Assembly (NCBI GenBank): GCA_964364145.1
Contig: CAYILC010000024.1
Span: forward strand, 1-12,869
Source of the DNA: CAYILC01 sp964364145
Lineage (GTDB): Bacteria > Patescibacteriota > Microgenomatia > UBA1400 > UBA12028
DNA: 12,869 nucleotides
Reading direction: 5' to 3'
The first letter of the stretch is position 1, and each line of letters starts with the position of its first letter. Positions 1 to 6,779 of the stretch are shown piece after piece. The notes beneath the pieces were generated by a model. That model was not told the DNA's origin and searched no databases. It saw only the letters and a list, made by a program, of their open reading frames with translations. A program made the translations under genes and the position numbers.

Positions 1-1
1 T

Positions 2-184
2 GGCGCATTTTTTGGACTACTCCCCGATTTTATTGAAGCACCGCGCAATTTTTTGAAATGGAATCCTTGGTTTTTGAAACCTTTGAATGCATTTCACCAT
101 GCCGTGCATCGATCAACACCAGATATAGTGATGGGGCTGACGCCACAAATTGTGTTGTTGGCGGGATTGTGGTTGTTTAAATAA
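2..184 (+). CDS. C-terminal end of a membrane protein (partial)
   Basis: An open frame enters from the left edge and ends at TAA (182-184), giving the last 60 residues of a protein whose start lies outside. The visible part has a Gly/Phe/Leu-rich stretch, then LLPDFIEAPRN, a His-rich segment (FHHAVHRS, about residues 37-44) and a final hydrophobic helix (IVLLAGLWLF) ending in a single lysine. The acidic-and-histidine pattern between hydrophobic stretches is reminiscent of membrane-bound metal-dependent hydrolases, but that is a guess from composition, and I do not recognise the family. No other frame is open through the segment, and the next gene has its own promoter, so this is the end of an upstream unit. 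Confidence 0.6.
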   Translation, partial: GAFFGLLPDFIEAPRNFLKWNPWFLKPLNAFHHAVHRSTPDIVMGLTPQIVLLAGLWLFK

Positions 185-214
185 GTAGAATTCAATTTAT
201 TATAAGTTGAGAAC

Positions 215-243
215 TTGACAAAAAGATTGATGAGTGCGATAAA
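215..243 (+). promoter_or_regulatory. Sigma70-type promoter for a leaderless transcript
   Basis: A perfect -35 box TTGACA (215-220) is followed by a 17-nt spacer and a -10 box GATAAA (238-243). Only 6 nt separate the -10 box from the ATG at 250, so transcription would be expected to start at or within a base or two of the start codon. There is no Shine-Dalgarno sequence in front of that ATG, which agrees with a leaderless mRNA. Confidence 0.65.
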
Positions 244-249
244 CGCGTT

Positions 250-639
250 ATGAGTTTATTAAATGAACTTGCTGGTAAGGTATTTCTTGTTCCAATTAGT
301 GTCGATGTTCGTGAACGAAAAAAACTTTTTGAAAATAATTCTAATCGACCACCCGTCCCATATTCAGAGTTTTCAGTAGCAGAAATGATCATGCGGGCCA
401 TATCTGGACTAAAGATTGGAGATGTTATACAAACACTCAATCTATCAGCGTGTGTTATACGGGATATCAAACCAGACGGCAGTATTGTTGTTCGCTCTGC
501 GTGTTGGGATCACACGCATGGCAATTGGTTATCAGACGGCAATACAATCACGATACACGATGTGAAAGCGATTCTAGGGCATCGATTTGATGCACAAAAA
601 GCAAAAAAGCATGTCATTATTCAGCCTGCAGAAGGATGA
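250..639 (+). CDS. Unknown small protein, tandem paralog A
   Basis: This encodes 129 residues with no signal peptide or membrane helix. I do not recognise the family. The N-terminal half is polar and Pro/Asn-rich; the C-terminal half (about residues 52-120) carries the pattern GxxxGDV, then DGSIVVRSACWD, then a Trp-containing turn, TITIHDV and a final GHRF, looking like a small beta-rich barrel. The following gene has the same pattern, so the two are tandem paralogs. The start is the first ATG after an in-frame stop at 208; it lies 6 nt behind a strong -10 box, so it is probably translated leaderless. The next gene begins 6 nt after this stop with its own ribosome binding site, making a two-gene operon. 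Confidence 0.7.
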   Translation: MSLLNELAGKVFLVPISVDVRERKKLFENNSNRPPVPYSEFSVAEMIMRAISGLKIGDVIQTLNLSACVIRDIKPDGSIVVRSACWDHTHGNWLSDGNTITIHDVKAILGHRFDAQKAKKHVIIQPAEG

Positions 640-645
640 AAGGTA

Positions 646-1068
646 ATGATGCAACACGTTGACATCTTCCAACCACTGACATTTGCAGCTCGAAGTCTAA
701 ATGAATTGCTCAAGCATGTTGACGCCACAATGATTCGCGATTCTTACGCTGCAAAACGAAAAGAAGAGTATGTTGAAGAAGATGAATTCACCCCTGCAGG
801 AATTTTAGAAATTGGCTCTCGAATATTGTATGGATTTCAACATGGAGATGTTGTAAAAGCGAATATTGGCGAACTTCAAAGTGTTCTTTGTGTCATTTCA
901 AATGCCAAACAAGATGGATTTATTGTTCACTCAACCCAGTGGGATACAAAAAAGAAGTGTTGGCAATTTCAAGATAAAACAATTGCTCTTAGAGACATTA
1001 CATCTTTCATCGGACACTCGTTTAGTAAAGAAGCTGCAATAAAAAACGCCTCCAGATTTCATCTATAA
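646..1068 (+). CDS. Unknown small protein, tandem paralog B
   Basis: This encodes 140 residues, soluble by sequence and of unrecognised family. Residues about 60-135 match the preceding protein: GFQHGDVV, KQDGFIVHSTQWD, a Trp turn (KKCWQFQDKTIAL), RDI and GHSF align with GLKIGDVI, KPDGSIVVRSACWD, GNWLSDGNTITI, HDV and GHRF. The N-terminal 55 residues differ and contain an acidic patch (YVEEDEF). The start has two adjacent ATGs (646 and 649); a purine-rich GAAAGG (635-641) sits a few bases upstream, so unlike paralog A it has a Shine-Dalgarno-type start, as expected for a second gene in an operon. The function is unknown; a paired or heterodimeric role is only inferred from the tandem copies. 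Confidence 0.7.
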   Translation: MMQHVDIFQPLTFAARSLNELLKHVDATMIRDSYAAKRKEEYVEEDEFTPAGILEIGSRILYGFQHGDVVKANIGELQSVLCVISNAKQDGFIVHSTQWDTKKKCWQFQDKTIALRDITSFIGHSFSKEAAIKNASRFHL

Positions 1069-1073
1069 CAGTT

Positions 1074-1082
1074 TGGTATAAT
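1074..1082 (+). promoter_or_regulatory. Extended -10 promoter for tRNA-Leu
   Basis: TGGTATAAT at 1074-1082 is a perfect consensus -10 box with the upstream TGN extension. Transcription would start around 1089-1091, a few bases before the mature 5' end of the tRNA at 1097. No convincing -35 box is visible at the right distance, which is usual when an extended -10 is present. Confidence 0.65.
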
Positions 1083-1096
1083 CATCTGGTTCTCTT

Positions 1097-1179
1097 GCCG
1101 AGATGCTGGAATGGTATACAGTCTAGTCTCAAAAACTAGTGGGCGCAAGTCCATGAGGGTTCGACTCCCTCTCTCGGCA
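1097..1179 (+). tRNA. tRNA-Leu (anticodon CAA)
   Basis: The cloverleaf folds completely: a 7-bp acceptor stem GCCGAGA (1097-1103) with TCTCGGC (1172-1178), a 3-bp D stem CTG/CAG, a 5-bp anticodon stem CTAGT/ACTAG with loop CTCAAAA (1128-1134) giving anticodon CAA at 1130-1132, a long class II variable arm (about 1140-1154) and a T arm GAGGG/CCCTC with loop TTCGACT. The long variable arm and CAA anticodon identify leucine (reads UUG). Discriminator base is A73 (1179). The CCA tail is not encoded, since CAAAA follows. Confidence 0.95.
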
Positions 1180-1210
1180 CAAAAATGAAACAGCGCTCAG
1201 AATATACTCA

Positions 1211-1242
1211 TTGACAGATATCTGATTTTCTGATAATCTGAA
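1211..1242 (+). promoter_or_regulatory. Promoter and probable autoregulatory operator of the toxin-antitoxin pair
   Basis: A perfect -35 box TTGACA (1211-1216) and a -10 box GATAAT (1232-1237) are separated by 15 nt, ending 9 nt before the antitoxin ATG. Overlapping them is a perfect 10-bp palindrome CAGATATCTG (1215-1224) and three copies of TCTGAW at 1221, 1229 and 1237, an exact 8-nt period. Antitoxins of this family usually repress their own promoter, so these repeats are the obvious candidate binding sites. Binding is inference. Confidence 0.6.
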
Positions 1243-1246
1243 TACT

Positions 1247-1516
1247 ATGAAAATCGTTAGCATTATTCGTGATCGCGGACAACTCACTATTCCTGATTCA
1301 ATAAGGAAAATGGCTGATTGGGTCTCTCCCATGTCTGTGGTAACGATCTCTCTGAATACATTTGATGAAATTATTATCAGTCCCCATCAACACAGTCATA
1401 AGAAAGTTGACTGGGATGCATTATGGAAACGCATTAAGAGAGTTCGTTCTTTCAAAGGAAGCGGTCGGGGTGATCTTTCAAGTTTCATTGCAAAAGATAG
1501 AGAAGATAGGAGATAA
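1247..1516 (+). CDS. vapB: AbrB/MazE-type antitoxin of a VapBC-like pair
   Basis: This encodes 89 residues. The first 45 residues have the swapped-hairpin AbrB pattern: a leading strand, then IRDRGQLTIPDSIRK, which is the signature of SpoVT/AbrB-type DNA-binding antitoxins, followed by an I/V-rich second strand ending SVVTISLNTFDEIIISP. The C-terminal half (VDWDALWKRIKRVRSFKGSGRGDLSSFI) is basic, with an amphipathic stretch that in this family wraps around the toxin. The TAA stop shares its last base with the ATG of the PIN toxin (TAATG), so the two are translationally coupled. The protein should bind and neutralise the toxin and repress the promoter just upstream. The family call is firm; the partner call rests on the overlap. 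Confidence 0.85.
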   Translation: MKIVSIIRDRGQLTIPDSIRKMADWVSPMSVVTISLNTFDEIIISPHQHSHKKVDWDALWKRIKRVRSFKGSGRGDLSSFIAKDREDRR

Positions 1517-1932
1517 TGAAAATCGTTGTTATAGATAGCTCGGTAACCGTAAAGTGGATAAATCAAGTTGATGAAAAGTTTCTGGATAACGCAGACAAAG
1601 TTCTCGCTGACGCTCAATCTAGTTCAATAAAATTACTATCCCCGGAACTTTCAAAATACGAAATCGGGAACGCGTTGATAAAGAAAGGATTGAATCTTCG
1701 TATGGCGTATGAGTCATTGGCAACAGTGTATCAATTGCCCATTACCTTTGTATCTGAATCTGAAGAATTGGCAAAAGAGACATATAGGATAGCGCAAAAA
1801 GAGGGACTCACCTATTACGACGCGAGCTTTATTGCGTTGGCTAAACAACAACGCGCTCTACTAATTACTGATAATCCTAAGCATCAAGGGAAGTCTACAG
1901 AAGTTGAAGTAAAATCATTAAAAGACTACTAA
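1516..1932 (+). CDS. vapC: PIN-domain ribonuclease toxin, VapC-like
   Basis: This encodes 138 residues spanning a single PIN domain of usual VapC length. The acidic metal-binding set is present: D7 in VVIDSSV, E49 in KYEIGNAL, D102 in LTYYDASFIALA, and D119 in LLITDNPK. In this family these residues hold Mg2+ or Mn2+ for endoribonuclease cleavage, often of tRNA or rRNA. The antitoxin is encoded immediately upstream with a one-base overlap, the classic arrangement. No residue looks missing, so the toxin is probably functional. Its RNA target cannot be read from the sequence. The nearby tRNA-Leu could suggest an integration neighbourhood, but there is no direct evidence for that. Confidence 0.88.
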   Translation: MKIVVIDSSVTVKWINQVDEKFLDNADKVLADAQSSSIKLLSPELSKYEIGNALIKKGLNLRMAYESLATVYQLPITFVSESEELAKETYRIAQKEGLTYYDASFIALAKQQRALLITDNPKHQGKSTEVEVKSLKDY

Positions 1933-1979
1933 AGGTATTTCCATAATTTATTGTCAGTGTCCAGCAATCATAAAAGAAG

Positions 1980-2009
1980 TTGCTTCCTTTGAGTCAATTG
2001 TGCTACCTT
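1980..2009 (+). promoter_or_regulatory. Likely promoter for the two-helix membrane protein
   Basis: TTGCTT (1980-1985), an 18-nt spacer and an extended -10 box TGC-TACCTT (2001-2009) end exactly 6 nt before the ATG at 2016. The spacing matches the other leaderless promoters here, but both boxes are degenerate. Confidence 0.4.
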
Positions 2010-2015
2010 GAACCT

Positions 2016-2255
2016 ATGCAACTCCTCCTTCACGCGTTGTTTTCTGTCGATAGTATCTGGTCTTTTGTGTTTCAAACGGTCGTATGGTTTGCGGTTTGCT
2101 TCGTGATGATCGCCAATACTGACGTAGCAAAGCCAGAGCGTAACTACAAACACCTTAAACAAAACCTTGGGCTTATGCTCATGTTTATCTTGCTCTCAGG
2201 TGGATTGTTGTTTATTTTGTTCGGCAGAACACCGGTGCCGAGTTTGAATAGTTAA
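2016..2255 (+). CDS. Small two-helix membrane protein
   Basis: This encodes 79 residues when started at the ATG at 2016. An in-frame ATG at 1980 would add 12 residues with no promoter or ribosome-binding support, so I prefer 2016, which lies 6 nt after a -10-like box. There are two hydrophobic helices, about residues 13-33 (SIWSFVFQTVVWFAVCFVMIA) and 51-70 (LGLMLMFILLSGGLLFILFG). They are joined by a polar, basic loop (KPERNYKHLKQN), which probably faces the cytoplasm and leaves both ends outside. I do not recognise the family. It sits alone between the toxin gene and another unknown gene, so context gives no function. Confidence 0.6.
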   Translation: MQLLLHALFSVDSIWSFVFQTVVWFAVCFVMIANTDVAKPERNYKHLKQNLGLMLMFILLSGGLLFILFGRTPVPSLNS

Positions 2256-2279
2256 AGATTGCTATTGATCGGGTAATTC

Positions 2280-2307
2280 TTGATTTATTACCATAAAGGT
2301 GTATCGT
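2280..2307 (+). promoter_or_regulatory. Likely promoter of the 142-residue unknown gene
   Basis: TTGATT (2280-2285), a 16-nt spacer and TATCGT (2302-2307) end 6 nt before the ATG at 2314. This repeats the leaderless spacing seen elsewhere in the window. A purine-rich AAAGG (2296-2300) lies 13 nt upstream of the ATG, too far for a usual Shine-Dalgarno site. Confidence 0.4.
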
Positions 2308-2313
2308 TCGTGT

Positions 2314-2742
2314 ATGAGTAAAAACTTCATTACCTTAGTAGAATACCGTACACAATTCCCAGAACGCAAAACACCAACTCTTACAGAAGAGCTTTTGGAA
2401 ATTCTAAAATATCGTATCGGACGAGAAAATGCAACTTTTATTATCAAGAAGTTGGGAGAATTAAGATTTTTTAGATTCCCAGCTTATTTAGATCAATTGA
2501 TGGCTATAAGTTTATTAACTGTTGGCGCAATTCCTGAGACTGCTGAGTTTACAGTAGAGTTCTGGGATAGTCTCGATAGTTTTTGCGCTAGCCTCGTCCA
2601 ATTCTTTTCAACTGATGATGGTAAGAGAATGAGACCGTCGGGACCAACCGGTACTACACTAGGAAATCTTAGTGCCACAAACCCTCTTGCGTGGGAGCAG
2701 GCTCCTAGAAAACGAGGTGGTCGTCGTAAAACTCAGTACTAA
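2314..2742 (+). CDS. Unknown soluble protein with basic C-terminal tail
   Basis: This encodes 142 residues from the ATG at 2314; a GTG at 2299 would add five residues but lies inside the probable promoter. The N-terminal 95 residues look mostly helical, with regular Leu/Ile spacing (LTEELLEILKYRIG, FIIKKLGELRFFRF, LDQLMAISLLTVGA). A low-complexity Gly/Pro/Thr linker follows (about 105-125), and the tail ends in RKRGGRRKTQY. The tail could bind nucleic acid, which is inference from charge only. I do not recognise the family. It converges with dnaB, only 25 nt away, with no clear intrinsic terminator between. Confidence 0.65.
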   Translation: MSKNFITLVEYRTQFPERKTPTLTEELLEILKYRIGRENATFIIKKLGELRFFRFPAYLDQLMAISLLTVGAIPETAEFTVEFWDSLDSFCASLVQFFSTDDGKRMRPSGPTGTTLGNLSATNPLAWEQAPRKRGGRRKTQY

Positions 2743-2767
2743 GTTGATACATCAGTGTTGTGTCTTT

Positions 2768-5374
2768 TTATCCCCTCTGCTCCATTCCATAAAACTTAAT
2801 TCGGTCACCTTTGAAAAATAAGTCTATGGTGCGCAATGGGCCGTTGCGGTGTTTTGCAATCGAAAGTTTTACGTGCTCCGACGCCTCGTCTTCCTCGCGA
2901 TATAAAAACATCACGACGTCCGAGTCCTGCTCGATGCTGTTATGAACAATAACGTCATTAGCGACAAAACTTTCCACTCCGGGAATTGTCGCATCAAACA
3001 CTTCTTGTACTCCAACTGCTTCGATTGAAATAATTTCGTCCCAAAAAACATCAGATGTTGCATCTGCATACAAAGCATCGTCTTCTAATACCTTTGCAAT
3101 CTTCGCTAAACGGTCTCTCCCAACTCCAGATTTCATCCGTTGTGTTCCGCTATATGCCCATCCCATAGCAGTATGAAATGTTCGTCCAGTATATCCTTGC
3201 TCTTTCCAAAGATATTGAATGTGCTCCCAAAGCTGCTTTGGTAAAACATCGATGTTTGGATTTTCTTTAATCCGTTCAAGAACAGTCAAAGCACGTTTCG
3301 CGCGTTCAGCCTTCTTCCCCACGCTTCCTATCAAACACAAAAATCGCATCTGCATTGCCTTTCCTTGTATAGCAACGTGCCACATGTCTTGATATCCTGC
3401 TTTGCTGGTGGTTCCAATCTTAGTAAGAATCCCAAGTCGAAGGAGTAGATGTGCAACATCTCGCACGAAACGTTCGCTTCCGCTCGCGTAATAGATCGAC
3501 ACTTTTGGTCCGAGTGTTTTCTTTTTACTAACATGAATACATCCATCCGTTGACCAAAGATGTTGGAGGAACAACGAAATATCGAGATTAGTTTGTTGGA
3601 ACACAAGATTCGGAACATATTTCTCCCTAGAATGCAGTCCATATATGCCAAACCGCGAATCCAACCAAGCAGCGATGGGGTTTCTCTTTCCATGTGTAAG
3701 ATGATACGGCGAAGGGAGATACAAATGATACCAATTTTCTTGCTGAACCAATCTTGCCTGGATGCCAAATAATCGTTCTGCAGCCTCGGCAACATATGCA
3801 TGAAGTACAAGTTCAGCATTGGTGTAATGAATAGGTTGACGTTTTACAAAGCAACCATCTCCTAAAAGATGTGCTAAAAGGATTAGCTCAGATGGGTTCA
3901 TTCGATTTTCTGTGGTTTTTTGCTCCGCAAGATCAACCGGCAACACGCGAGGAGTTGCAACATGATCACCAATATCTAAAGCATCTAACCTTTGCCACCC
4001 ACGAACAGTCATAAAAGGATGATTCGCGGAAGCCTGAATTGTTTTCCCAGTGCGCAACTTCATTCGAAAGACCATTTTCTTGCCACTGCTAAAGGCCTTA
4101 GACATGAGCGCGGGAATCAACTTTTTTGTTGTTGGATGAAGCGTAAAAATTGGAATATCATGTTGACCTACAAGCGAGGCAAGGGTCACACGAGCGCCTG
4201 TATCTGCACGTGTAATAAGCGTGCTTCCTAAAAGGCAGCCACTCTCTCTCAAGTCGGACAGCTGCGGCTGCTTGGTTCCCCTACTTTCAACGGCACGATT
4301 CAGCTGTGACAGCGCCAAAACCGGCACTTTCAACTCGCGCGCCAAATTTTTCAACCCTTGCGAGATCTCGGAAACTTCCTGCACCCGATTGTCCTTGGTT
4401 ATGCCTTGCATAAGTTGTAAATAGTCGACCACAATAAGATCCAAACCATGTTCTGCCATCAACCGACGAGCTTTGGTGCGAACCTCTAAAATAGATTGGC
4501 CGGGAGTATCGTCAAAATACAGTGGCGCTTCGGCAAGCACTCCCATCGCTTCGGATAGTTTCTCAAAATCGTCCTCGTTGAGACGACCGGTTTTTAGACG
4601 CCATGCATCAATGTCCGCTTGGTAAACCAATAAACGATCAACCATTTCTTCGGTGCTCATCTCGAGCGCAAAGAATCCCACTTTATATCCTTTAACGACT
4701 GCTGCATGTTGGGCGATACTCAATGCAAATGCGGTTTTCCCGATGCCAGGACGTGCGGCCAAAACGAGCAAGTTGGACTTCTGCATACCGGCCAGAGTAT
4801 TGTCCAAATCCAAAAAACCAGTGGCTAAACCGCGAAGGCCATCGCTGTTTTTGTGCAGTTCATCCAATCGGTCAAAACTTTCTGCCAAGGCCTTTTTCAA
4901 TGAAATAAATGATTTGCGAAGGTTCTGTTGAGATAAACTAAACACGCGTCTCTCGGCGGTATCAAGAATAGTATCGATTCCTTTACTTGCGTCAAACGCC
5001 ATATCAGCAAGATCGGAACCCATAGAAATCAATGAACGCTTCACCCACAAATCGCGAATGATTTTGGCATACTGGACAACGTTGGCGGCAGTTGGAACCT
5101 TGGCAGTGAGATCCGCTAGGTACGCCGCTCCCCCAACCTCTTTCAGTCGCTTTCTTTTTTTGAGCTGATCAGTGAGAGTAACACCGTCAATAGGTTCGCG
5201 GTCATCAAACAATTTGAGCATGGCAGCATAGATTTCGCTGTTTGCCGATTTGTAAAAATGGTTGGCTTCAAGTTTGTCCGCAACCTGAACAATGGCTTCA
5301 CGATCCAAAAGAATTGCGCCTAAAACGCTTTCTTCGGCATCAAGATCATGCGGAGGTGTTTTAAGATCTGGCAT
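2768..5374 (-). CDS. dnaB: Replicative DNA helicase DnaB, interrupted by an intein
   Basis: This encodes an 868-residue precursor. Residues 1-379 and 813-868 are DnaB; excision of the intein would leave 435 residues, close to the usual size. The N-terminal collar domain (about 1-150, starting PPHDLDAEESVLGAILLD) is followed by the RecA-like motor with Walker A ARPGIGKT (207-214), FFALEMS, Walker B LIVVDYLQL (313-321), LSQLNR and the DLRESG motif, where the intein is inserted; the C-terminal piece resumes SIEQDSDVVMFLYR and ends with the basic KHRNGP segment. The mature enzyme is the hexameric fork helicase that moves 5' to 3' on the lagging strand. The start has AGGAAA about 8-10 nt upstream on the minus strand. 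It stands alone between an unknown gene and a hydrolase gene. Confidence 0.97.
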   Translation of the reverse strand: MPDLKTPPHDLDAEESVLGAILLDREAIVQVADKLEANHFYKSANSEIYAAMLKLFDDREPIDGVTLTDQLKKRKRLKEVGGAAYLADLTAKVPTAANVVQYAKIIRDLWVKRSLISMGSDLADMAFDASKGIDTILDTAERRVFSLSQQNLRKSFISLKKALAESFDRLDELHKNSDGLRGLATGFLDLDNTLAGMQKSNLLVLAARPGIGKTAFALSIAQHAAVVKGYKVGFFALEMSTEEMVDRLLVYQADIDAWRLKTGRLNEDDFEKLSEAMGVLAEAPLYFDDTPGQSILEVRTKARRLMAEHGLDLIVVDYLQLMQGITKDNRVQEVSEISQGLKNLARELKVPVLALSQLNRAVESRGTKQPQLSDLRESGCLLGSTLITRADTGARVTLASLVGQHDIPIFTLHPTTKKLIPALMSKAFSSGKKMVFRMKLRTGKTIQASANHPFMTVRGWQRLDALDIGDHVATPRVLPVDLAEQKTTENRMNPSELILLAHLLGDGCFVKRQPIHYTNAELVLHAYVAEAAERLFGIQARLVQQENWYHLYLPSPYHLTHGKRNPIAAWLDSRFGIYGLHSREKYVPNLVFQQTNLDISLFLQHLWSTDGCIHVSKKKTLGPKVSIYYASGSERFVRDVAHLLLRLGILTKIGTTSKAGYQDMWHVAIQGKAMQMRFLCLIGSVGKKAERAKRALTVLERIKENPNIDVLPKQLWEHIQYLWKEQGYTGRTFHTAMGWAYSGTQRMKSGVGRDRLAKIAKVLEDDALYADATSDVFWDEIISIEAVGVQEVFDATIPGVESFVANDVIVHNSIEQDSDVVMFLYREEDEASEHVKLSIAKHRNGPLRTIDLFFKGDRIKFYGMEQRG
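2939..4237 (-). mobile_element. DnaB intein with LAGLIDADG (DOD) homing endonuclease
   Basis: This in-frame protein intron covers precursor residues 380-812 (433 residues). It starts CLLGSTLI with the nucleophilic Cys1, has a block-B-like ANHPF (intein residues 71-75) and ends VIVHN, with His432-Asn433 before Ser+1 of the C-extein, so all splicing residues are present. The middle contains two LAGLIDADG-type motifs, LLAHLLGDGC (about 120-129, D127) and LFLQHLWSTDGC (222-233, D231), so the endonuclease looks intact and the element possibly mobile. The insertion point, between RESG and SIEQD, is the same conserved DnaB site used by the Synechocystis DnaB intein. Confidence 0.95.
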
Positions 5375-5452
5375 AAATAGTATTTCCTGGCATTAGTATG
5401 ACACATCCTGATAAAGCGAGTGATTACTGCGAAAAACATTCAGGGTTCGGGA

Positions 5453-5500
5453 GGGGTCCCCTGCTGTTTTGAGCAGGAATCACGAGCTTAACGAGCTTAA
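5453..5500. repeat. Inverted and tandem repeats between dnaB and the hydrolase gene
   Basis: GGGGTCCCC (5453-5461) abuts a hairpin CCTGCT/AGCAGG with a six-base loop (5460-5477). Two head-to-tail copies of CGAGCTTAA follow (5483-5491 and 5492-5500), the second containing the hydrolase stop codon. The hairpin lies just downstream of the hydrolase gene on the minus strand and could help end transcription or protect the 3' end, but no U-tract follows it. The 122-nt gap 5375-5496 holds no gene. Confidence 0.5.
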
Positions 5501-6153
5501 ACTTTTAGAACAACCAACTCGGTCTCTTCCGGCAGAGATCCAGCACTCGCGGTAAACGAACTCACCGGTTCCTTAATTATTCCGTAGACCTTCATAAACT
5601 CCTCAACAGTAACAAGTGTGGAGTATCCCTCCGCATGATCTTGTGTTTTGTAGTGCATGGGAATGATATATGAAGGCTCAATCGACCGAATCACCTCAAC
5701 CGCGGTTTTTGGATCAATGGTAAAACCTCCACCTACTGGACAAAGCAGCACGTCAATTGTCCCCATATTTTCAATCGTTTTTTCGTCTAACGGATGACCG
5801 AGATCGCCTAAATGTGCAACACTGATATCATCCATGTGTACTACAAAAATAATATTATTCCCTCGCTCACTTCCTTGAGATGTGTCGTGAAATGTGGAGT
5901 AGCCAAAAACAGATATCCCACTCACTTCGTACTCACCCGGAGCATCAATAATGAAAGGCTTTTCGTGGCGCGCCGTGCCCATGGCGTGATCAATGGCATT
6001 GTGATCGGGGTGTTGATGAGAAACAGTGACCATATCTACAGAAACTTTCGGCAACTTAAATGAACGCACCGAGTCATCATAGGGATCCATCAACACAGTT
6101 CCCTGTTTCCCTTTCAGTTTGAAACATGAATGTCCAAGATACGTAATTTCCAT
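5497..6153 (-). CDS. Metallo-beta-lactamase-fold metal-dependent hydrolase
   Basis: This encodes 218 residues. It matches the family of small Zn-dependent beta-lactamase-fold hydrolases (UPF0173/YtkL-like, COG2220). The opening MEITYLGHSCF is typical, followed by the metal motif SHQHPDH (H46, H48, D50, H51), then GDLGH (D117) and PMHY (H167), completing a dinuclear metal site. The physiological substrate of this family is not established. The ATG at 6153 was chosen over one at 6210: the family begins at MEITYLG, and a TTGCGC-17 nt-TACAAT promoter ends 6 nt before it, so the longer version would be untranscribed. It is divergent from the envelope gene pair starting at 6261. It is cytoplasmic, with no signal peptide. 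Confidence 0.9.
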   Translation of the reverse strand: MEITYLGHSCFKLKGKQGTVLMDPYDDSVRSFKLPKVSVDMVTVSHQHPDHNAIDHAMGTARHEKPFIIDAPGEYEVSGISVFGYSTFHDTSQGSERGNNIIFVVHMDDISVAHLGDLGHPLDEKTIENMGTIDVLLCPVGGGFTIDPKTAVEVIRSIEPSYIIPMHYKTQDHAEGYSTLVTVEEFMKVYGIIKEPVSSFTASAGSLPEETELVVLKV

Positions 6154-6159
6154 GTTGTG

Positions 6160-6188
6160 ATTGTAGCGTGGGTTTTCTTCGTGCGCAA
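6160..6188 (-). promoter_or_regulatory. Promoter of the hydrolase gene (leaderless)
   Basis: Read on the minus strand: -35 TTGCGC (6188-6183), a 17-nt spacer, -10 TACAAT (6165-6160), then 6 nt to the ATG at 6153. There is no Shine-Dalgarno sequence. Confidence 0.65.
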
Positions 6189-6219
6189 TGCTTGATCTTA
6201 GTGTTAACACAAACTGCGC

Positions 6220-6248
6220 TGGAAAATCCGAACAAAAGCCGCTAGAAT
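6220..6248 (+). promoter_or_regulatory. Probable promoter of the envelope gene pair
   Basis: A -10 box TAGAAT (6243-6248) lies 17 nt after a weak -35 TGGAAA (6220-6225). It leaves only 12 nt to the ATG at 6261, with no Shine-Dalgarno sequence, so the leader would be about 6 nt or less. Confidence 0.45.
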
Positions 6249-6260
6249 AGGCCTTCGCGT

Positions 6261-6779
6261 ATGAAAAAAGAAGTTCTTGTTGCTGTCGTACTCGGGGTCA
6301 TCGTTGGCCTTATTATTACATTTGGCATCTATACCGCAAACACCGCACTTCAGAGGAGAGCGAGACAAACAAACACCACTCCTTCCCCTGCCCCTACTTC
6401 AGAAAACGCAAAACAAAGTTCAATCATTATCTATAGTCCTGAAAACGACATGATGACAGACAAAGACACCATCCAACTTTCCGGTCTTACGACTCCAAAT
6501 GCCATTGTGGTAATTTTCGTAAATGATAAACCTGTTGTGACTACGGCGGATTCTAAAGGAAACTTCTCTGCAGATTTGTCTTTGGCGGGTGGAAGTAATG
6601 TGATCACTATTGTTGCCACAGATGAAATCGGAAAACAGAGTCAAGAGCAACGCAGTGTGGTGTATAGTACCGCAAACTTAGATGAATCATCGGCGTCAGC
6701 CACAACATCTGCATCACTGTTACCAAAACTGTTGCCTTCACCAACACTGAAAACTACTCAAACACCTGGAGCACAATAA
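6261..6779 (+). CDS. Membrane-anchored protein with an extracellular Ig-like domain
   Basis: This encodes 172 residues. One N-terminal transmembrane helix (about residues 5-24, VLVAVVLGVIVGLIITFGIY) follows a short basic start, and positive residues after it (QRRARQ) leave the orientation uncertain. A Pro/Ser/Thr linker (38-54) leads to one bacterial Ig-like beta domain (about 55-136): SPENDMMTDKDTIQLSGLTTPNA, VFVND-type strand, then GNFSADLSLAGGSNVITIVATDEIGK, the pattern of glucodextranase-B-like and invasin-type Ig folds. The tail is Ser/Thr/Pro-rich with no sorting motif. It is probably an envelope protein with an adhesive or scaffolding role, which is inference. Its stop overlaps the next ATG (TAATG), so the two are coupled. 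Confidence 0.7.
   Translation: MKKEVLVAVVLGVIVGLIITFGIYTANTALQRRARQTNTTPSPAPTSENAKQSSIIIYSPENDMMTDKDTIQLSGLTTPNAIVVIFVNDKPVVTTADSKGNFSADLSLAGGSNVITIVATDEIGKQSQEQRSVVYSTANLDESSASATTSASLLPKLLPSPTLKTTQTPGAQ

Noticed and set aside
1097..1246. tRNA-Leu as an integration site with flanking attachment repeats
   Set aside because: No second copy of the tRNA 3' end and no integrase gene are visible in the window.
3331..3819. 162-residue minus-strand frame inside the intein
   Set aside because: It is an out-of-frame shadow of the intein endonuclease with no family pattern.
6154..6210. 19-residue N-terminal extension of the metallo-beta-lactamase-fold protein
   Set aside because: The promoter lies inside it, and the family normally starts at the MEITYLG segment.
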